A DNA stretch of 20,661 bases from Nostocoides sp. (GCA_016702415.1 JADJEA010000014.1:1-20661); one strand, 5' to 3'. Numbered from the stretch's first letter, positions 1 to 8,478 are shown. Numbers and translations are program-made. The notes: a model not told the origin generated them from the sequence alone.

Positions 1-463
1 GGCTGTGGCGGGGTCAGCGAATCGGTCGGCCGCATCAGGCCGAGCGAGGTTTGCGCGGCCCGTGAGATAGGGTGGAAGGCAGGTCCACTCCACGGGTCGA
101 CCGGCCGTGGGAGGGCGAGTGCGCCCTGCGCCGGTACTGCCGTAATCCACAGGACTTCGCGCTCGCCAGCCGTGGGCGTGACGAGGCCAGGCAGCATGCA
201 CGGATGGTCGTGGTCTTGCCCGAGCCGGTAGGGCCAGGGAAGCCATAGACCGAGCCCGTGGGGACTTCGAGGTCGAGCGAGTCGACAACGGTGCGCTTGC
301 CGAAGCGTTTGGTCCGGGCCGTGCGGCCCGGATCGCAAGTGACGTGGCCGAAGATATTAACGACGTCATGGCGGATGGTGCCTGCGGCTGCGGCTGCGGA
401 TGGTGCTGCGGATGGTGCTGCGGCCGCGTAGGTCGTGGTGAATGCCTCAGGTGATTCGGTCAT
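1..463 (-). CDS. ABC transporter ATP-binding protein, partial at left edge, frameshifted
   Basis: Cytoplasmic ATPase subunit of an ABC-2 type exporter of the NatA/BcrA class. From ATG at 461-463 the first 32 or so residues are Ala/Pro/Ser-rich. They are followed by the typical TKRFGKRTVVDSLDLEVP segment and a Walker A (GPTGSGKTTTIR) near residue 80. Just after Walker A the frame breaks at about 195-205. The other frame continues with MLPGLVTPTAGE and later FHPYLTGRANLA, both characteristic of this ATPase class, so the gene continues to and beyond the window edge. It starts 58 bases after the LolA-like gene on the same strand, an arrangement common in actinobacteria (lipoprotein-carrier-like gene, then ABC ATPase and permease). 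No strong ribosome binding site is seen. The substrate cannot be told from sequence. The Ala-rich start is encoded by a short GCTGCG-type repeat and could be an extension. Confidence 0.8.
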
Positions 464-521
464 CGCAGGTGCGGCCGTCGCGCCGGATGGGTTGAAGTGC
501 GGGCTCGAGGCGCGTAGTCAC

Positions 522-1831
522 TCAGCTGGCCTGGCAGTCGGCACCGGCAAGGGCGCCCTGCAGCGTGTCGGACCCGACCGCTCCTATCGCCATGCGGCCG
601 TCGTCGGTGATGATCGCGGTGAAGATCATTGCCCCTTCGAGGACGCGGCCGCTGCCCCACAGCGCCCGACACCGGGGTCATCGCGCCTTGGATGATCTCG
701 AGCGGAGGTTGGGTCCGGCGGCGGGGCGGGCATCCGGCGCGGCGTCGGTGCTGGTGGACGGGCTCGACTTTGGCATCGTGTGGCGACGATGACGGTCGCC
801 CAGCCGGTGCCGAGATGGACGGCATGGCAGAGACCCGCCGGCACACCTGGCATAGCTGGCACACCGGCATACCTGGGACTGGGGTCATGAACCCGGCGTG
901 GCTGGGAGGCGCGGGTTTCGCCCGGGACCATCGGGTTAACGCCCTTGCCGACGGCGCCACGACTTGTCACCGGCGCCAGCCAGCGGCGAGTGCCTTCTTC
1001 AGACGGTCGTGCCCGGAGGCGCTAAACGTAAAAGGTGTGGTCGTCAGGAGTCCCGAAATCGACTGCGCTGGAAACCGACTTCGAAGGCGGGCGTCGCGAT
1101 GCGGGTCGACATCGCTCGGACGCGCAAAGCACCTTGGTCCTCCGCATCGACCGCGATCCGCACCGACGCGACGAGGGCTTTCCTTTGCGCGCGGAGTTAA
1201 AACCAGTTGGTATGCCGCCCGCCCAGCAACCGTTGTCGGAAATTGCCGGGTGCGGTGACTTCAGTCGAAGGGTCAAGGAGCGCGACGCCTTGTCGGCGGC
1301 GTCTTGCGGCGAGCTGGGCAACGGGTCGCAAGACCCTCGGCGATGCGGGGGGAGCGGTGATGGCGTCGGCGTCCCTGGGCCCGAAGTTCGCGGGCACGGT
1401 GTAATGCGTCGCCGTCTTGGTCCGTGCTCGACCACATCCAGACATCGGTGCCATTGCGGATGATGTCCGACTCCGAACCTTGCCGAGCAGAGCGAGGCGG
1501 GCTCTTGTGTCACCCGCATACCAAACCCGCCATGTGCGTGCCAACATCGTGCTGCTGAGGTCGGCGGAACCCTTCTTGGCTCCCGGAATGGAGATCGAGG
1601 GCAGGCCGAGTCGGCGGTCTGCACGACTGTGCCGGACAGGCCGGTGACCTTGGCTCTCTGGATGTCGACAAGCACTGCGCCGGGGTGCGCTCGGGCAGCG
1701 TCGGGTCGGCGGTGGCGCTGGTCGACGCGGCGACCGTGCCGGCCGCGACGAGCGCGAGGGCTGATTGCGGGCACGGCCCAGGGGTCCAGGGGCGACGGGC
1801 GAAGAGGCTCCTGCAACCAATGGTGCGTCAT
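522..1831 (-). CDS. LolA/RseB-like exported lipoprotein-carrier family protein, frameshifted
   Basis: Predicted exported protein with the LolA/RseB-type fold that actinobacteria encode next to ABC transporters. Pieces in different frames line up in order. Near 1730-1780 there is a signal-peptide-like stretch LALVAAGTVAASTSATA, followed by LVDIQRAKVTGLSGTVVQTAD. Next come GLPSISIPGAKKGSADLSS and RTWRVWYAGDTRARLALLG, then DKTATHYTVPANFGP and AVDFGTPDDHTF near 1030. The C-terminal domain holds GTGWATVIVAT, GSGRVLEGAMIFTAIITDDG and RMAIGAVGSDTLQ, ending at TGA 522-524. The order and motifs match the family, and about 430 residues is plausible. At least five frameshifts interrupt it. The ATG at 1831 is the last in-frame start before the divergent intergenic region, but the true start is uncertain because the signal peptide lies in another frame. 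The function, lipid or lipoprotein handling at the envelope, is inferred from the family. Confidence 0.7.
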
Positions 1832-1921
1832 GGACGCTGAGAGGACCTGAGAAGGTGGAAGCCCGTGCCCGCTCGCACACGATGCAGCTTGACCTGGCCC
1901 GGGGTTGCTTTGTCCTGGCCT

Positions 1922-1999
1922 GGCGTTGCTTGTCCGCCCTAAGACTGGCCTGACCTAGCCGGTGTTGCTTGTCGGCCCTAAGACTGGCCTGACCGGCCC
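1922..1999. repeat. 39-bp tandem repeat, two copies
   Basis: Two adjacent copies (1922-1960 and 1961-1999) of a 39-base unit containing GTTGCTTGTC and then CCTAAGACTGGCCTGACC, with only a few differences. Diverged GTTGCTTTGTCCTGGCC-like sequence precedes them at about 1904-1921. The block lies in the divergent regulatory region upstream of the response regulator. Confidence 0.75.
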
Positions 2000-2028
2000 G
2001 GTAACGCCGGACGAGTCGAGCTAAAGAA

Positions 2029-2100
2029 GCCAGACAAGCCGAGCCAGGCCAGACAACGCCGAACCAGGGCCAGATAAGCCGAACGGGGCCAGACAAGCCG
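2029..2100. repeat. About 20-bp tandem repeat, four copies
   Basis: Four consecutive imperfect copies of a unit close to GCCAGACAAGCCGAACCAGG start at about 2029, 2048, 2069 and 2088. Its reverse complement (GGCTTGTCTGGC) resembles the GCTTGTC core of the 39-bp repeat on the left, so the two blocks could pair as a large imperfect hairpin or act as repeated binding sites. Confidence 0.75.
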
Positions 2101-2138
2101 ACTGCACGAATCCGATGCGCACGCGTGGCATGGGTGTC

Positions 2139-2794
2139 ATGCGGGTACTCGTGGTCGAAGACGGAGGCCGGGGATGGCCCGTGCCCTGCGTCGGGGTCTT
2201 GTGGCCGAGGTTTTGTTGTGGACCACCGGGCGGACGGACCGGCCGGGCTGGACGCGGCGCGCTTTGGTGACTTCGATGCGGTGTTGCTCGATGTCTCATG
2301 TTGCCGGGCTGAGGTGGTTACACAGTCGTTAAAACCCTTCGCGCAGAGGGTATTTGGACTCCGGTGCCCATGATCTCGGCTAAGACGGAGAGTACTGACC
2401 AAGCCGACGGGCTCACCATGGCGCCGACGATTGCCTCGTCAAACCGTTCTCGTTCGTCGTCTTGCTCGCCCGGTTGCGGGCGCTCCTTCGGCGCGACCCG
2501 GCCCTCGGTTCCCACGCAGCTGACGGTCGCGCGATCTCACTCGACCCCGCGAGGCGGTCCGTCACCGTGGAGGCTGAGCCAATTGGCTTGGCGCCGCGGG
2601 AGTTTGCGCTCCTCGAGGAGTTGCTGCGCGCCCATCCGCGGGTAGTCTCCAAGGACGAACTCGTCGAACGAGTCTGGGGTGACGACGCCGCGGACCCCAA
2701 CGTCGTCGAGGTCTCCGTCGGCTATCTCCGTCGCAAGCTCGGCCGCCCCTACATCGAAACGGTCCGCGGCGCTGGTTATCGAGTCGCCCCGTGA
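2139..2794 (+). CDS. OmpR/PhoB-family response regulator, frameshifted
   Basis: Transcription factor of a two-component system. It starts at ATG 2139 with MRVLVVED, the conserved beta-1 strand and acidic pocket of the receiver domain. FVVDHRADGPAGLDAARFGD and FDAVLLDV, with the phosphoacceptor Asp, follow at about 2212-2297. PMISAKTESTDQADGL lies at about 2367-2418, and LVKPFSFVVLLARLRALLRR with the conserved Lys at about 2436-2490. The winged-helix DNA-binding domain (2462-2791) is clean in one frame and includes LAPREFALLEELL, VVSKDELVERVWG, NVVEVSVGYLRRKL and IETVRGAGYRVAP. About 218 codons is the normal family length. At least four frameshifts lie in the receiver half. The sensor kinase follows on the same strand. 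The target is unknown; the divergent LolA-like/ABC genes are the obvious candidates. Confidence 0.85.
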
Positions 2795-2888
2795 GGCCGC
2801 TCACGAGGCGACTCCCTCGACGGTGGGGACCCGTCTTCCCGAGGAGTTGTCGACTGGCAATGATGTTTGCAGTCCACGGAGCGCCGCG

Positions 2889-3158
2889 ATGAGGCTTCCT
2901 TGCGCGGCTGGGCCTACGCACGCGGCATACAGCGGCTCATGTTGGTGGAACGCCGTGATGACGCTCCTCGCGCGGCATACGGCGGCTCATGTGGGAGGAG
3001 CGCACCGATGAGGCTCCTTGCGCGGCTGGGCCTACGCGCGCGGCATACGGCGGCTCGTGTGGGTGGAGCGCCGTGAGGCTCCTCGCGCGGCATACGGCGG
3101 CTCATGTGGGAGGAGCGCACCGATGAGGCTCCTTGCGCGGCTGGGCCTACGCGCGCGG
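2889..3158 (+). repeat. About 117-bp tandem repeat spanning the kinase translation start
   Basis: Two full units (2889-3007 and 3008-3122) and a partial third (3123-3158). Each begins with the same ATGAGGCTCCTTGCGCGG start region, and the second and third starts are preceded by GTGGGAGGAGCGCACCG, a good Shine-Dalgarno site. Each full unit contains two sub-copies of CTCCT(C/T)GCGCGG-type sequence and two CGGCATAC motifs (2923, 2973, 3041, 3088). Only the third ATG reads into the full sensor kinase; the first two open short reading frames. Confidence 0.85.
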
Positions 3159-4676
3159 CTCGCGACGATCGGCATCGTCGGCGTCGCGGCTGCGCTCCTG
3201 CTCGGCTTCGCCCTCTTGTATGCCGCCCTGACCGTGAGCCTCGGCCGCGCGGTCGATGGGCAAAGCCAGCTCGGTGGCCAAGGAAGTCGCGGCGCTCATC
3301 AACGCTGGGCGGCTCGCTGATCCGGTGCCGCAGTACGGCGCTCAACTCGTCCAGGTGCTCGACCGTGATGGCCGCGTGGTCGCCGCATCCGTCACAGCCG
3401 ATCAGCTCACCCCCGTCGTCACCGCCGACGGAACGTGCCCGGCTCGGCAACGGCGAGGTCATCACCATCCCAGGTGCCCGCGCCGCCCAGAGCAGTGAGT
3501 TGCGGGTCGCTGGAGCCGCCGCCGGTCCGGCCTCCGCGGGCCAACTCGTCGTCGCCGCCCTTCCACTGCCGACCTCGACCGCGCCGGCGATCTGCTCCGG
3601 CGGTTGTTGCTCATCGCGTTCCCGCTCTTCCTCGGCGCCATGGCTCTCATCGCATGGCGAGTTGTCGCGCCGCCCTCCGCCCCGTCGACGACCTGCGACG
3701 AGGCGCAGCTCGGATTGGGGCGTCGACGCAGGTGGGGGCGGGCAGCCCCGAGCGTCTCCCCGTTCCACCCTCCAGCGACGAAATCCACGCGCCCGCCACC
3801 ACCCTCGACGACATGCTCGACCGGCTCGACGCCGCCCGCGCCACCCAGCGCAGCTTCGTCGCCGCCGCCGCCCACGAACTCCGCAGCCCCCTCGCCAGCA
3901 TCCGCCTCCAACTCGACGTCGCCGATCACGTCGGGGACGGCGGCACCCTCCCCGCCGAACTCCTCCCCGAAGTCGACCGCCTCACCGCGCTCGTTGAAGA
4001 CCTCCTCACCCTCGCCCGCGCCAGCGACGCACCCCCCGAATCGCCGGACCTCATCGAGGTGCCCGCCTTCCTCCACGACCTCACGACGAGGTATGCCGGG
4101 GCACGAGTCCCCGTCACCCTCGCCTCAGCGGGCAGAGACACAGCCGAGGACGAGGTCCCGGCCTTCATCAGGGTCCGCCCCAAGGTCGAGCCCGGCCCTA
4201 CCGCGGAGGGCGCAGAGCCAACCGAGGACGAGGTCGGCCTTCATCAGGGTCCGCCCCAAGGTCGAGCCCAACCAGACCGCGGAGGGCGCAGAGCCAACCG
4301 ACGAAAGCGGTCACGGCATACCTCCCGCGTGGCGATTTGCTTCGGGCAGTGACGAATCTCGTTGACAACGCGGTGCGGCATGCGCGCACAGAGGTGCGGC
4401 TCACGGCATACCCCGTGCGGGTAGACCCAGCCGAGCAACCGCTGGTCGAGATCGCGGTCTCGGATGATGGACACGGCATACCGGAGCAGGATCGCGAGCG
4501 GGTCTTTGACCGCTTCGCGCGGCTGGACGACGCGCGGGCTCGCGACGAAGGCGGCTCTGGGCTGGGCCTGGCGATCGCGCGCGAACTTATCCGACGCAAC
4601 AGGGCGACATCCGACTTGCGGATGCCGCCCCGGCGTGCGCGCAGTGGTGACGGTGCCATCGGCCCCAGCCGGCTAG
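3123..4676 (+). CDS. Sensor histidine kinase, frameshifted, with internal tandem insertion
   Basis: Membrane sensor kinase paired with the upstream response regulator. From ATG 3123 (GGAGG-type site 8-12 bases upstream) it begins RLLARLGLRARLATIGIVGV and a first membrane helix ending ALLLGFALLYAALTVSLG. The extracytoplasmic sensor segment (about 3260-3590) includes QYGAQLVQVLDRDGRVVAAS. A second helix, LLIAFPLFLGAMALIAWRVV, lies at about 3606-3665, followed by a HAMP-like linker (RPVDDLRRGAARIG). The H-box AAHELRSPLASIRLQLD is near 3867-3920. The N-box TNLVDNAVRHA is at about 4350-4385, the G1 box DDGHGIPEQDRERVFDRFAR at about 4463-4523, and the G2 box GGSGLGLAIARELIRR at about 4550-4598. About six frameshifts are present. 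The stop TAG 4674-4676 overlaps the stop of the convergent permease. A 78-bp tandem insertion lies between the H and N boxes. Confidence 0.85.
4146..4299 (+). repeat. 78-bp tandem duplication inside the sensor kinase
   Basis: Two adjacent copies, 4146-4223 (78 bases) and 4224-4299 (76 bases, two bases missing), both starting GAGGACGAGGTC and ending GCAGAGCCAACC. They sit between the dimerisation/H-box half and the N-box, where sensor kinases normally pass directly from a TLASAG-like strand to the TNLVDNA helix. The 2-base difference shifts the frame between the copies. Confidence 0.8.
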
Positions 4677-5465
4677 CGCGAGCCGTAGGACTCCTGAGCG
4701 AATGACTTGTATGCGAGGAACCCGGCAGCCACGAGCCACAGGGCAAGACCGATCCATGCTCCGGCGAACGACGAGCCGGTCGCACTATCAACCGTCCCGG
4801 GCAGGGTGACCGCTTGGATCAACAGAGTCCCGATCAGCGCCGCAGATGCGGCGCGGGCCGCATCGGTGATCGGAGGCACTAGGGCAGAGATCGCAGCGAA
4901 GATGAGCGGCAGGATGACGAGCAGGAAGAGTGATGCCGTGACGACATAGGCTCCCTTCCTCAAGATGAGAGCACCCAGGTAGACCAACAAGCCGGCTGCA
5001 CTCGTCGCTGCTGACGCGACGAGAATCGCGACCAGGTCCATCACAATGCCCTGTCCGGATACGCCTGCCACCCTGGCTATGACCGCGCAAACCAGCGCCG
5101 GAAGGAGTGACACGCACACCGTGAGCACGCCCCAGGCGAGCAACCGCCCGAAGAAGAGTTCCATCGTCCATGGGACCCACAGCTTAGCACCAGCCATGAC
5201 GCCTTGGTCGATGTCGCGTGTGACGTAGTTCGAGGTCATGACGGTGACAACCATCAAGGCCGCGAGCGTTGCTGCCCCGCCGATATCGGCGACGCGCAGA
5301 CCAAGGGTCTCTTGCAGACTCGGGGTCCGGGCGACGATGGTCATGCCAACACCGGCAAGCAGGCTGATCACCAGGCAGGTGATCACCCCCGCGTCGAACA
5401 CCGCCAACGGCGCCCGCTCGTCGCAGCTCAGCGCCGACGACCCGCGTCACAATGGTCGACCTCAT
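4673..5465 (-). CDS. ABC-2 type permease of the bacteriocin cluster, frameshifted
   Basis: Membrane subunit that pairs with the ATPase encoded just upstream. The start is ATG 5463-5465, whose ATGA overlaps the ATPase stop (TGA 5462-5464), a sign of translational coupling. The first 18 or so residues (MRSTIVTRVVGAELRRA) are in one frame. A single frameshift near 5405 moves into a clean 244-residue frame with about six hydrophobic segments, such as AGVITCLVISLLAGVGM, LAALMVVTVMTSNYV, LLAWGVLTVCVSLLPALV, LVAILVASAATSAAGLLVYL, ASLFLLVILPLIFAAI and AGAWIGLALWLVAAGFLAY. This fits six-helix ABC-2 permeases of antibiotic and bacteriocin exporters. The role, peptide export or producer self-protection, is inferred from the cluster. 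Its stop TAG (4673-4675) overlaps the TAG of the convergent kinase within one CTAG. Confidence 0.8.
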
Positions 5466-6373
5466 CGGAGTCCCTCCACGTTCATCAGGTGCGATCCAGC
5501 ATGCCCAGTTTCTACCAGATAGACCTCCTCGATCCCGCGTGTAGACTGAAGGATCCCGGTGACCTGGTCCAGGGCCGTCGACACCACGCCGGCCACCCAC
5601 GAGAGATCTCGCCCCAGGATCCGCAACTGACCGGGCTCTGGGATGGCTTCTGCCCCCGCTGCGATGAAATGCGGCAGCAACTCCGCAGGGTCGACGCACG
5701 TGATCAGAACGCTCGGGGCGTCGTCGGCACGTAGCGATTCGAGTGTCCCGACCCGAGAGGCGACACCATCAGCGAGGATGACCAGGCGATCGGCGACAAG
5801 TTCAAGCTCGCTGAGCAGATGCGATGACAGCAGGATGCAGCGTCCGGACTGCGCAGACGATCTCAAGTCATCCCGCATCCACTTGACGCCCTCGATGTCG
5901 AGGCCATTGACGGGCTCGTCCAACACAAGCGTTCGCGCCTCTCCGATCAGCGCCGATGCAAGACCGAGGCGCTGCCGCATGCCCAGGAGTACCCGGCAGC
6001 CCAGGTAGGTTCGACGCAGCGCTCAGCCCCACAAGGTCGAGGTAGGTGAGGACCCGTTGACGTGGCGCCCGAGGAGATCTGCGACATACCGGAGATATCC
6101 CGCTCCCGTCATGGTCGCCGGAACTGTGGAGTGCCCAAGGAAGGCACCCAGCGTGCGACCTGTGTCGTCGGCACCGCGGTAGGGCAAGCCGTCGACGAGG
6201 GCGGTGCCTTGGTCGGGAGACAACAGGCCGCTGAGAATCCGCAAGGCGGTCGTCTTGCCCGAACCATTCGGCCCGACGATGCCAGTGACGGACCCATCCG
6301 GCACCTCGAAGGTGAGGCCGCGCAGGACCTGATTGATCCCATACGCCTTGTGGACATTGTTGAAACTGATCAC
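5462..6373 (-). CDS. ABC transporter ATP-binding protein of the bacteriocin cluster, frameshifted
   Basis: Cytoplasmic ATPase of the bacteriocin-associated ABC transporter. It starts at GTG 6373, overlapping the stop of the preceding gene by four bases (GTGA). In order it shows FNNVHKAYGINQVLRGLTFEV, Walker A VGPNGSGKTTALRILSGLL (about residues 34-52) and a Q-loop region. These are followed by YLDLVGLSAA, the signature LLGMRQRLGLASAL, Walker B ARTLVLDEPVNGLD and the H-loop LLSSHLLSELE. The C-terminal third (CVDPAELLPHFIAAG, then ILGRDLSWVAGVV) resembles the tail of ABC-2 exporter ATPases. Two frameshifts, near 6050 and 6015, separate the Walker A half from the signature half. Length about 303 codons, normal for the family. 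It ends at TGA 5462-5464, inside the permease start. Confidence 0.85.
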
Positions 6374-6759
6374 ATGTTCTCCCGTTGTTCGACGTCTTGC
6401 AGCGTGTCGACAGCTGACTTTCGTGAGCGCCGGCCGACCGACACCAGGTCCTCCGGCGATGCCTCTCCGACGAAGACAACCGTCAGTCGTCGATTGGGGT
6501 ATGCCGTGAGAGTCACCAGACCTCTCTTGGTCGCTGGCAAGCGTCGGCGGACGCTCCAGTGCACCGCACGGCCGGCCACATAGTCTTCGGTGAGCCCGAA
6601 GAACGACCAGCGGCGGTAGTGGAGAACATCTCCTATGACGTTGACCCGTCCGGTCGCCAGCTTCAGCACAGCAGCGACCCCGACGAGGGTGAGAACGCCG
6701 CTACCCACACCCACCCATCCGAGGGTGCCGCTGTAGATCCCGAGGAACGCGATCGCCAA
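6370..6759 (-). CDS. Small membrane protein with PH-like domain, bacteriocin cluster
   Basis: A 129-residue protein with no frameshift. TTG 6757-6759 is the only start codon after an in-frame TAA that is also the stop of the upstream gene 21 bases earlier. An N-terminal hydrophobic hairpin (AIAFLGIYSGTLGWVG and GVLTLVGVAAVLKLA) is followed by a soluble part of beta-strand character with basic residues (LHYRRWSFFGLTED, RAVHWSVRRRLPAT, LVTLTAYPNRRLTVVFVG). Layout and context suggest a degenerate bacterial PH-type domain like those of the two larger neighbours, but sequence similarity is weak. It ends ENM with its stop overlapping the ATPase GTG start (GTGA). A part in export or self-protection is inferred from position only. 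Confidence 0.7.
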   Translation of the reverse strand: MAIAFLGIYSGTLGWVGVGSGVLTLVGVAAVLKLATGRVNVIGDVLHYRRWSFFGLTEDYVAGRAVHWSVRRRLPATKRGLVTLTAYPNRRLTVVFVGEASPEDLVSVGRRSRKSAVDTLQDVEQRENM

Positions 6760-6780
6760 GAGCGGGCAAGTGAAGCTGCG

Positions 6781-7883
6781 TTACCTTCGCCAAAGCCGGA
6801 GGCGCAGGTGGGACGACAGCCCCGTCAAGACCCGCACCAACTCCGCCGCCCGAGGGGATCGAAGGGCTGGAAGCGCAGGTGATCGGTTCCGGAGGCTTGG
6901 GCGAGGTCAGCTGTACTGATGGTCACCCGCCTCGTGCCTAACAGCATGTCCACCACGCCCGCTCGGGTCCGCACCGCTGTCGAGGGCCAGCGACGATGGC
7001 ATGTCGGCGTCGTTCCAGCAGCCCGTAACCGATCCTCCACGAGCCGTCTGTTGCCTGGTTCATCTGTATGCCGTGCAACCGCACGTATGCCGTTGCCACC
7101 CCCAAACCCGCTGCAACACCCACAGCCGCCGCCCGCAGCGGTGCATCGTTCCACGGAAGGTTTGGTGCGATCAGTGGGGCCAGGTCGCTGAGGAGTTCGA
7201 ACCCGGCAAAGCCCGCCGCAACACCCATGGTGATGTTGTTGAGATAGGTGGCACCCATCTCGCGTCGGTCGGGCGCGAAGGCACTCGCAACCTCCCCTCC
7301 AACCGATGTGTCGCTCGTGTGGGTCGTCTCGGGAAGGACCGGGTCCAGCGAGTTTGTCCCTCCCTGCCGAGGGATGGCTGGCACCAGTGATGCTTCGACC
7401 TGCTGCGCGGCTCGCCGATCAACACCGCGGAGCACAAAGGGTGCGTAGCCCCTCGGAAGGGACACTGACACGCTGGCCAAGCCCAGCACCCGCAGATGCC
7501 ACGGCTCATCCACCTGGACAGCGCTGACGTCGCTGTGGTCGCCCCGACGCACGACCGGGAAGATCCATCCCTGCTTGTAGACGAGTCGATCGTCCGCGAT
7601 CACGATCGCCTGCGTTATCACTACGAGAATCGGGCTGATGACTCCGGTGGCAAGCAAGGCAGCACCTAACCACTGCATGAGAGTGTCTGGAATCCAGGAG
7701 ATCTGAGGAGGACGCCCCAAGTAGCAACGCCACGGGCACTAGGCCTCTTAAATCACGAAGATAGCTCGCAGCAATGAACCGGGCACTGTTGCGAAACTCC
7801 CTCGCGGGGCCAGCATCTGACGTTACTTCGAATTGCGGCAAGTCACGGTTGGGGTTGACTCCCTCAGTTGGGGGGTGCCTCAA
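6781..7883 (-). CDS. YdbT-like PH-domain membrane protein, bacteriocin cluster, frameshifted
   Basis: Membrane protein of about 365 residues with two bacterial PH (bPH2, YdbS/YdbT type) domains. The TTG at 7881-7883 overlaps the previous stop (TTGA). Order of parts: N-terminal SARFIAASYLRDLRGLVPVALLLG, then after a frameshift near 7720 the helix WLGAALLATGVISPILVVITQ. The first PH domain reads IVIADDRLVYKQGWIFPVVRR, VSAVQVDEP and LRVLGLASVSVSLP. Helices GVAAGFAGFELLSDLAPLI and AAVGVAAGLGVATAYV precede the second PH-like domain (GSWRIGYGLLERRRHAIV, MLLGTRRVTISTADLA). It ends LVRVLTGLSSHLRLRLWRR at TAA 6781-6783. Frameshifts near 7720, 7000 and 6850 each restore family-like sequence. Proteins with this domain are, as far as I recall, regular companions of leaderless bacteriocins such as aureocin A53 and lacticin Q, linked to secretion and immunity. 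Confidence 0.75.
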
Positions 7884-8317
7884 GGTCGCTCCTGGGGTTC
7901 GACCCTTCGCGCGAGAAGAGTTTGAAGGTCATTCGCCACACTGGCTGACACTGGGGGTATTTCAGGCAACGTGCCAATTCCACGGATTGCAATCCGTTTG
8001 AGTCCCAACATGCGCATGACCGGACCCTGTTTGACGTCGACGGTGAGAATAGCTGGAACCCGAATAGCAACTTCGGTGACTACGAACCTCCCCGTTGTCA
8101 GGAGAAACTGGTCCCGAGATGCCTGGATCTTCGTCCATCGAACAAGGCGGGGGTTGAGGACAGCAAGGTCGACGACAAGGACCGCAACTGCGACAAGCAC
8201 GGTGACTAGGGCTAGAGCAGACCACGACTCTGGCAGCCACTGCCTGCGCGCCACCTCGATCAGCCCCACGAACCCGAGAAACCCTCCTGTGGATCGCATC
8301 GCTTCGTAGAGGAGCAC
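7880..8317 (-). CDS. YdbS-like PH-domain membrane protein, first gene after the bacteriocin
   Basis: Intact 145-residue protein. Two hydrophobic segments (GFLGFVGLIEV and ALALVTVLVAVAVLVVDLAVL) are followed by a YdbS-type bacterial PH domain: WTKIQASRDQFLLTTGRFVV, VRVPAIL-like strand IRVPAILTVDVKQGPVMRML, then GLKRIAIRGIGTLPEIP. The motif VDVKQGP followed by RMLGL is the hallmark of YdbS domains. The start used is GTG 8315-8317; an in-frame ATG lies at 8299. Neither has a convincing Shine-Dalgarno site, and an AGGAGG at 8352-8357 is too far upstream. Its TGA (7880-7882) overlaps the TTG start of the next gene. It lies 161 bases downstream of the bacteriocin gene, behind a hairpin. Likely role: producer immunity or secretion, by analogy with PH-domain proteins of known leaderless clusters. 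Confidence 0.8.
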   Translation of the reverse strand: MLLYEAMRSTGGFLGFVGLIEVARRQWLPESWSALALVTVLVAVAVLVVDLAVLNPRLVRWTKIQASRDQFLLTTGRFVVTEVAIRVPAILTVDVKQGPVMRMLGLKRIAIRGIGTLPEIPPVSASVANDLQTLLARRVEPQERP

Positions 8318-8380
8318 GGCACGTGGAAGACGAGCTACAGTACTTCTTCTGCCTCCTGAGAGGCCTGAGCTACGATCATG

Positions 8381-8400
8381 AGAACCCTTCCCGGGGTTCT
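8381..8400 (-). terminator. Short hairpin after the main attenuator
   Basis: Perfect 7-base inverted repeat AGAACCC (8381-8387) and GGGTTCT (8394-8400) with a 6-base loop, directly downstream (minus direction) of the larger hairpin at 8399-8457. It probably belongs to the same 3'-end or attenuation structure. There is no U-tract. Confidence 0.45.
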
Positions 8401-8457
8401 GGAGGTCGGAGGTCCGGGGTCAACGTCAACTGCACAACCCGGGCCTCCGACCTCCAG
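8399..8457 (-). terminator. Strong hairpin between bacteriocin gene and downstream operon
   Basis: A 20-base inverted repeat, 8399-8418 and 8438-8457, with one mismatch and a 19-base loop. Each arm is G+C-rich (CTGGAGGTCGGAGG-type). It begins 22 bases after the bacteriocin stop codon and is not followed by a run of U. Such a structure can act as a partial terminator or mRNA 3'-end stabiliser, so that the peptide message exceeds that of the transporter and immunity genes. The direct evidence is the perfect symmetry; the regulatory role is inferred. Confidence 0.65.
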
Positions 8458-8478
8458 CTTTTCGAATCGACTGTCAGG

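Larger units (their letters stand above)
1832..2138. other. Divergent intergenic region with short repeats
   Basis: A 307-base region between the divergently transcribed LolA-like gene (minus) and response regulator (plus). No convincing gene is seen. It holds two blocks of short tandem repeats, listed separately, that share a GCTTGTC-type core in opposite orientations. Promoters for both flanking genes should lie here, but I cannot point to clear -10/-35 elements. Confidence 0.6.

Noticed and set aside
1197..2402. A 401-codon open frame on the minus strand crossing the response regulator start and the intergenic repeats.
   Set aside because: Only its C-terminal part matches the LolA-like family. 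The rest reads through repeats and the antisense of the response regulator and has Arg/Pro/Ser-rich random composition.
2889..3158. Tandem repeats considered as a CRISPR array.
   Set aside because: The repeats are adjacent without unique spacers, carry the kinase start codon, and no cas genes are nearby.
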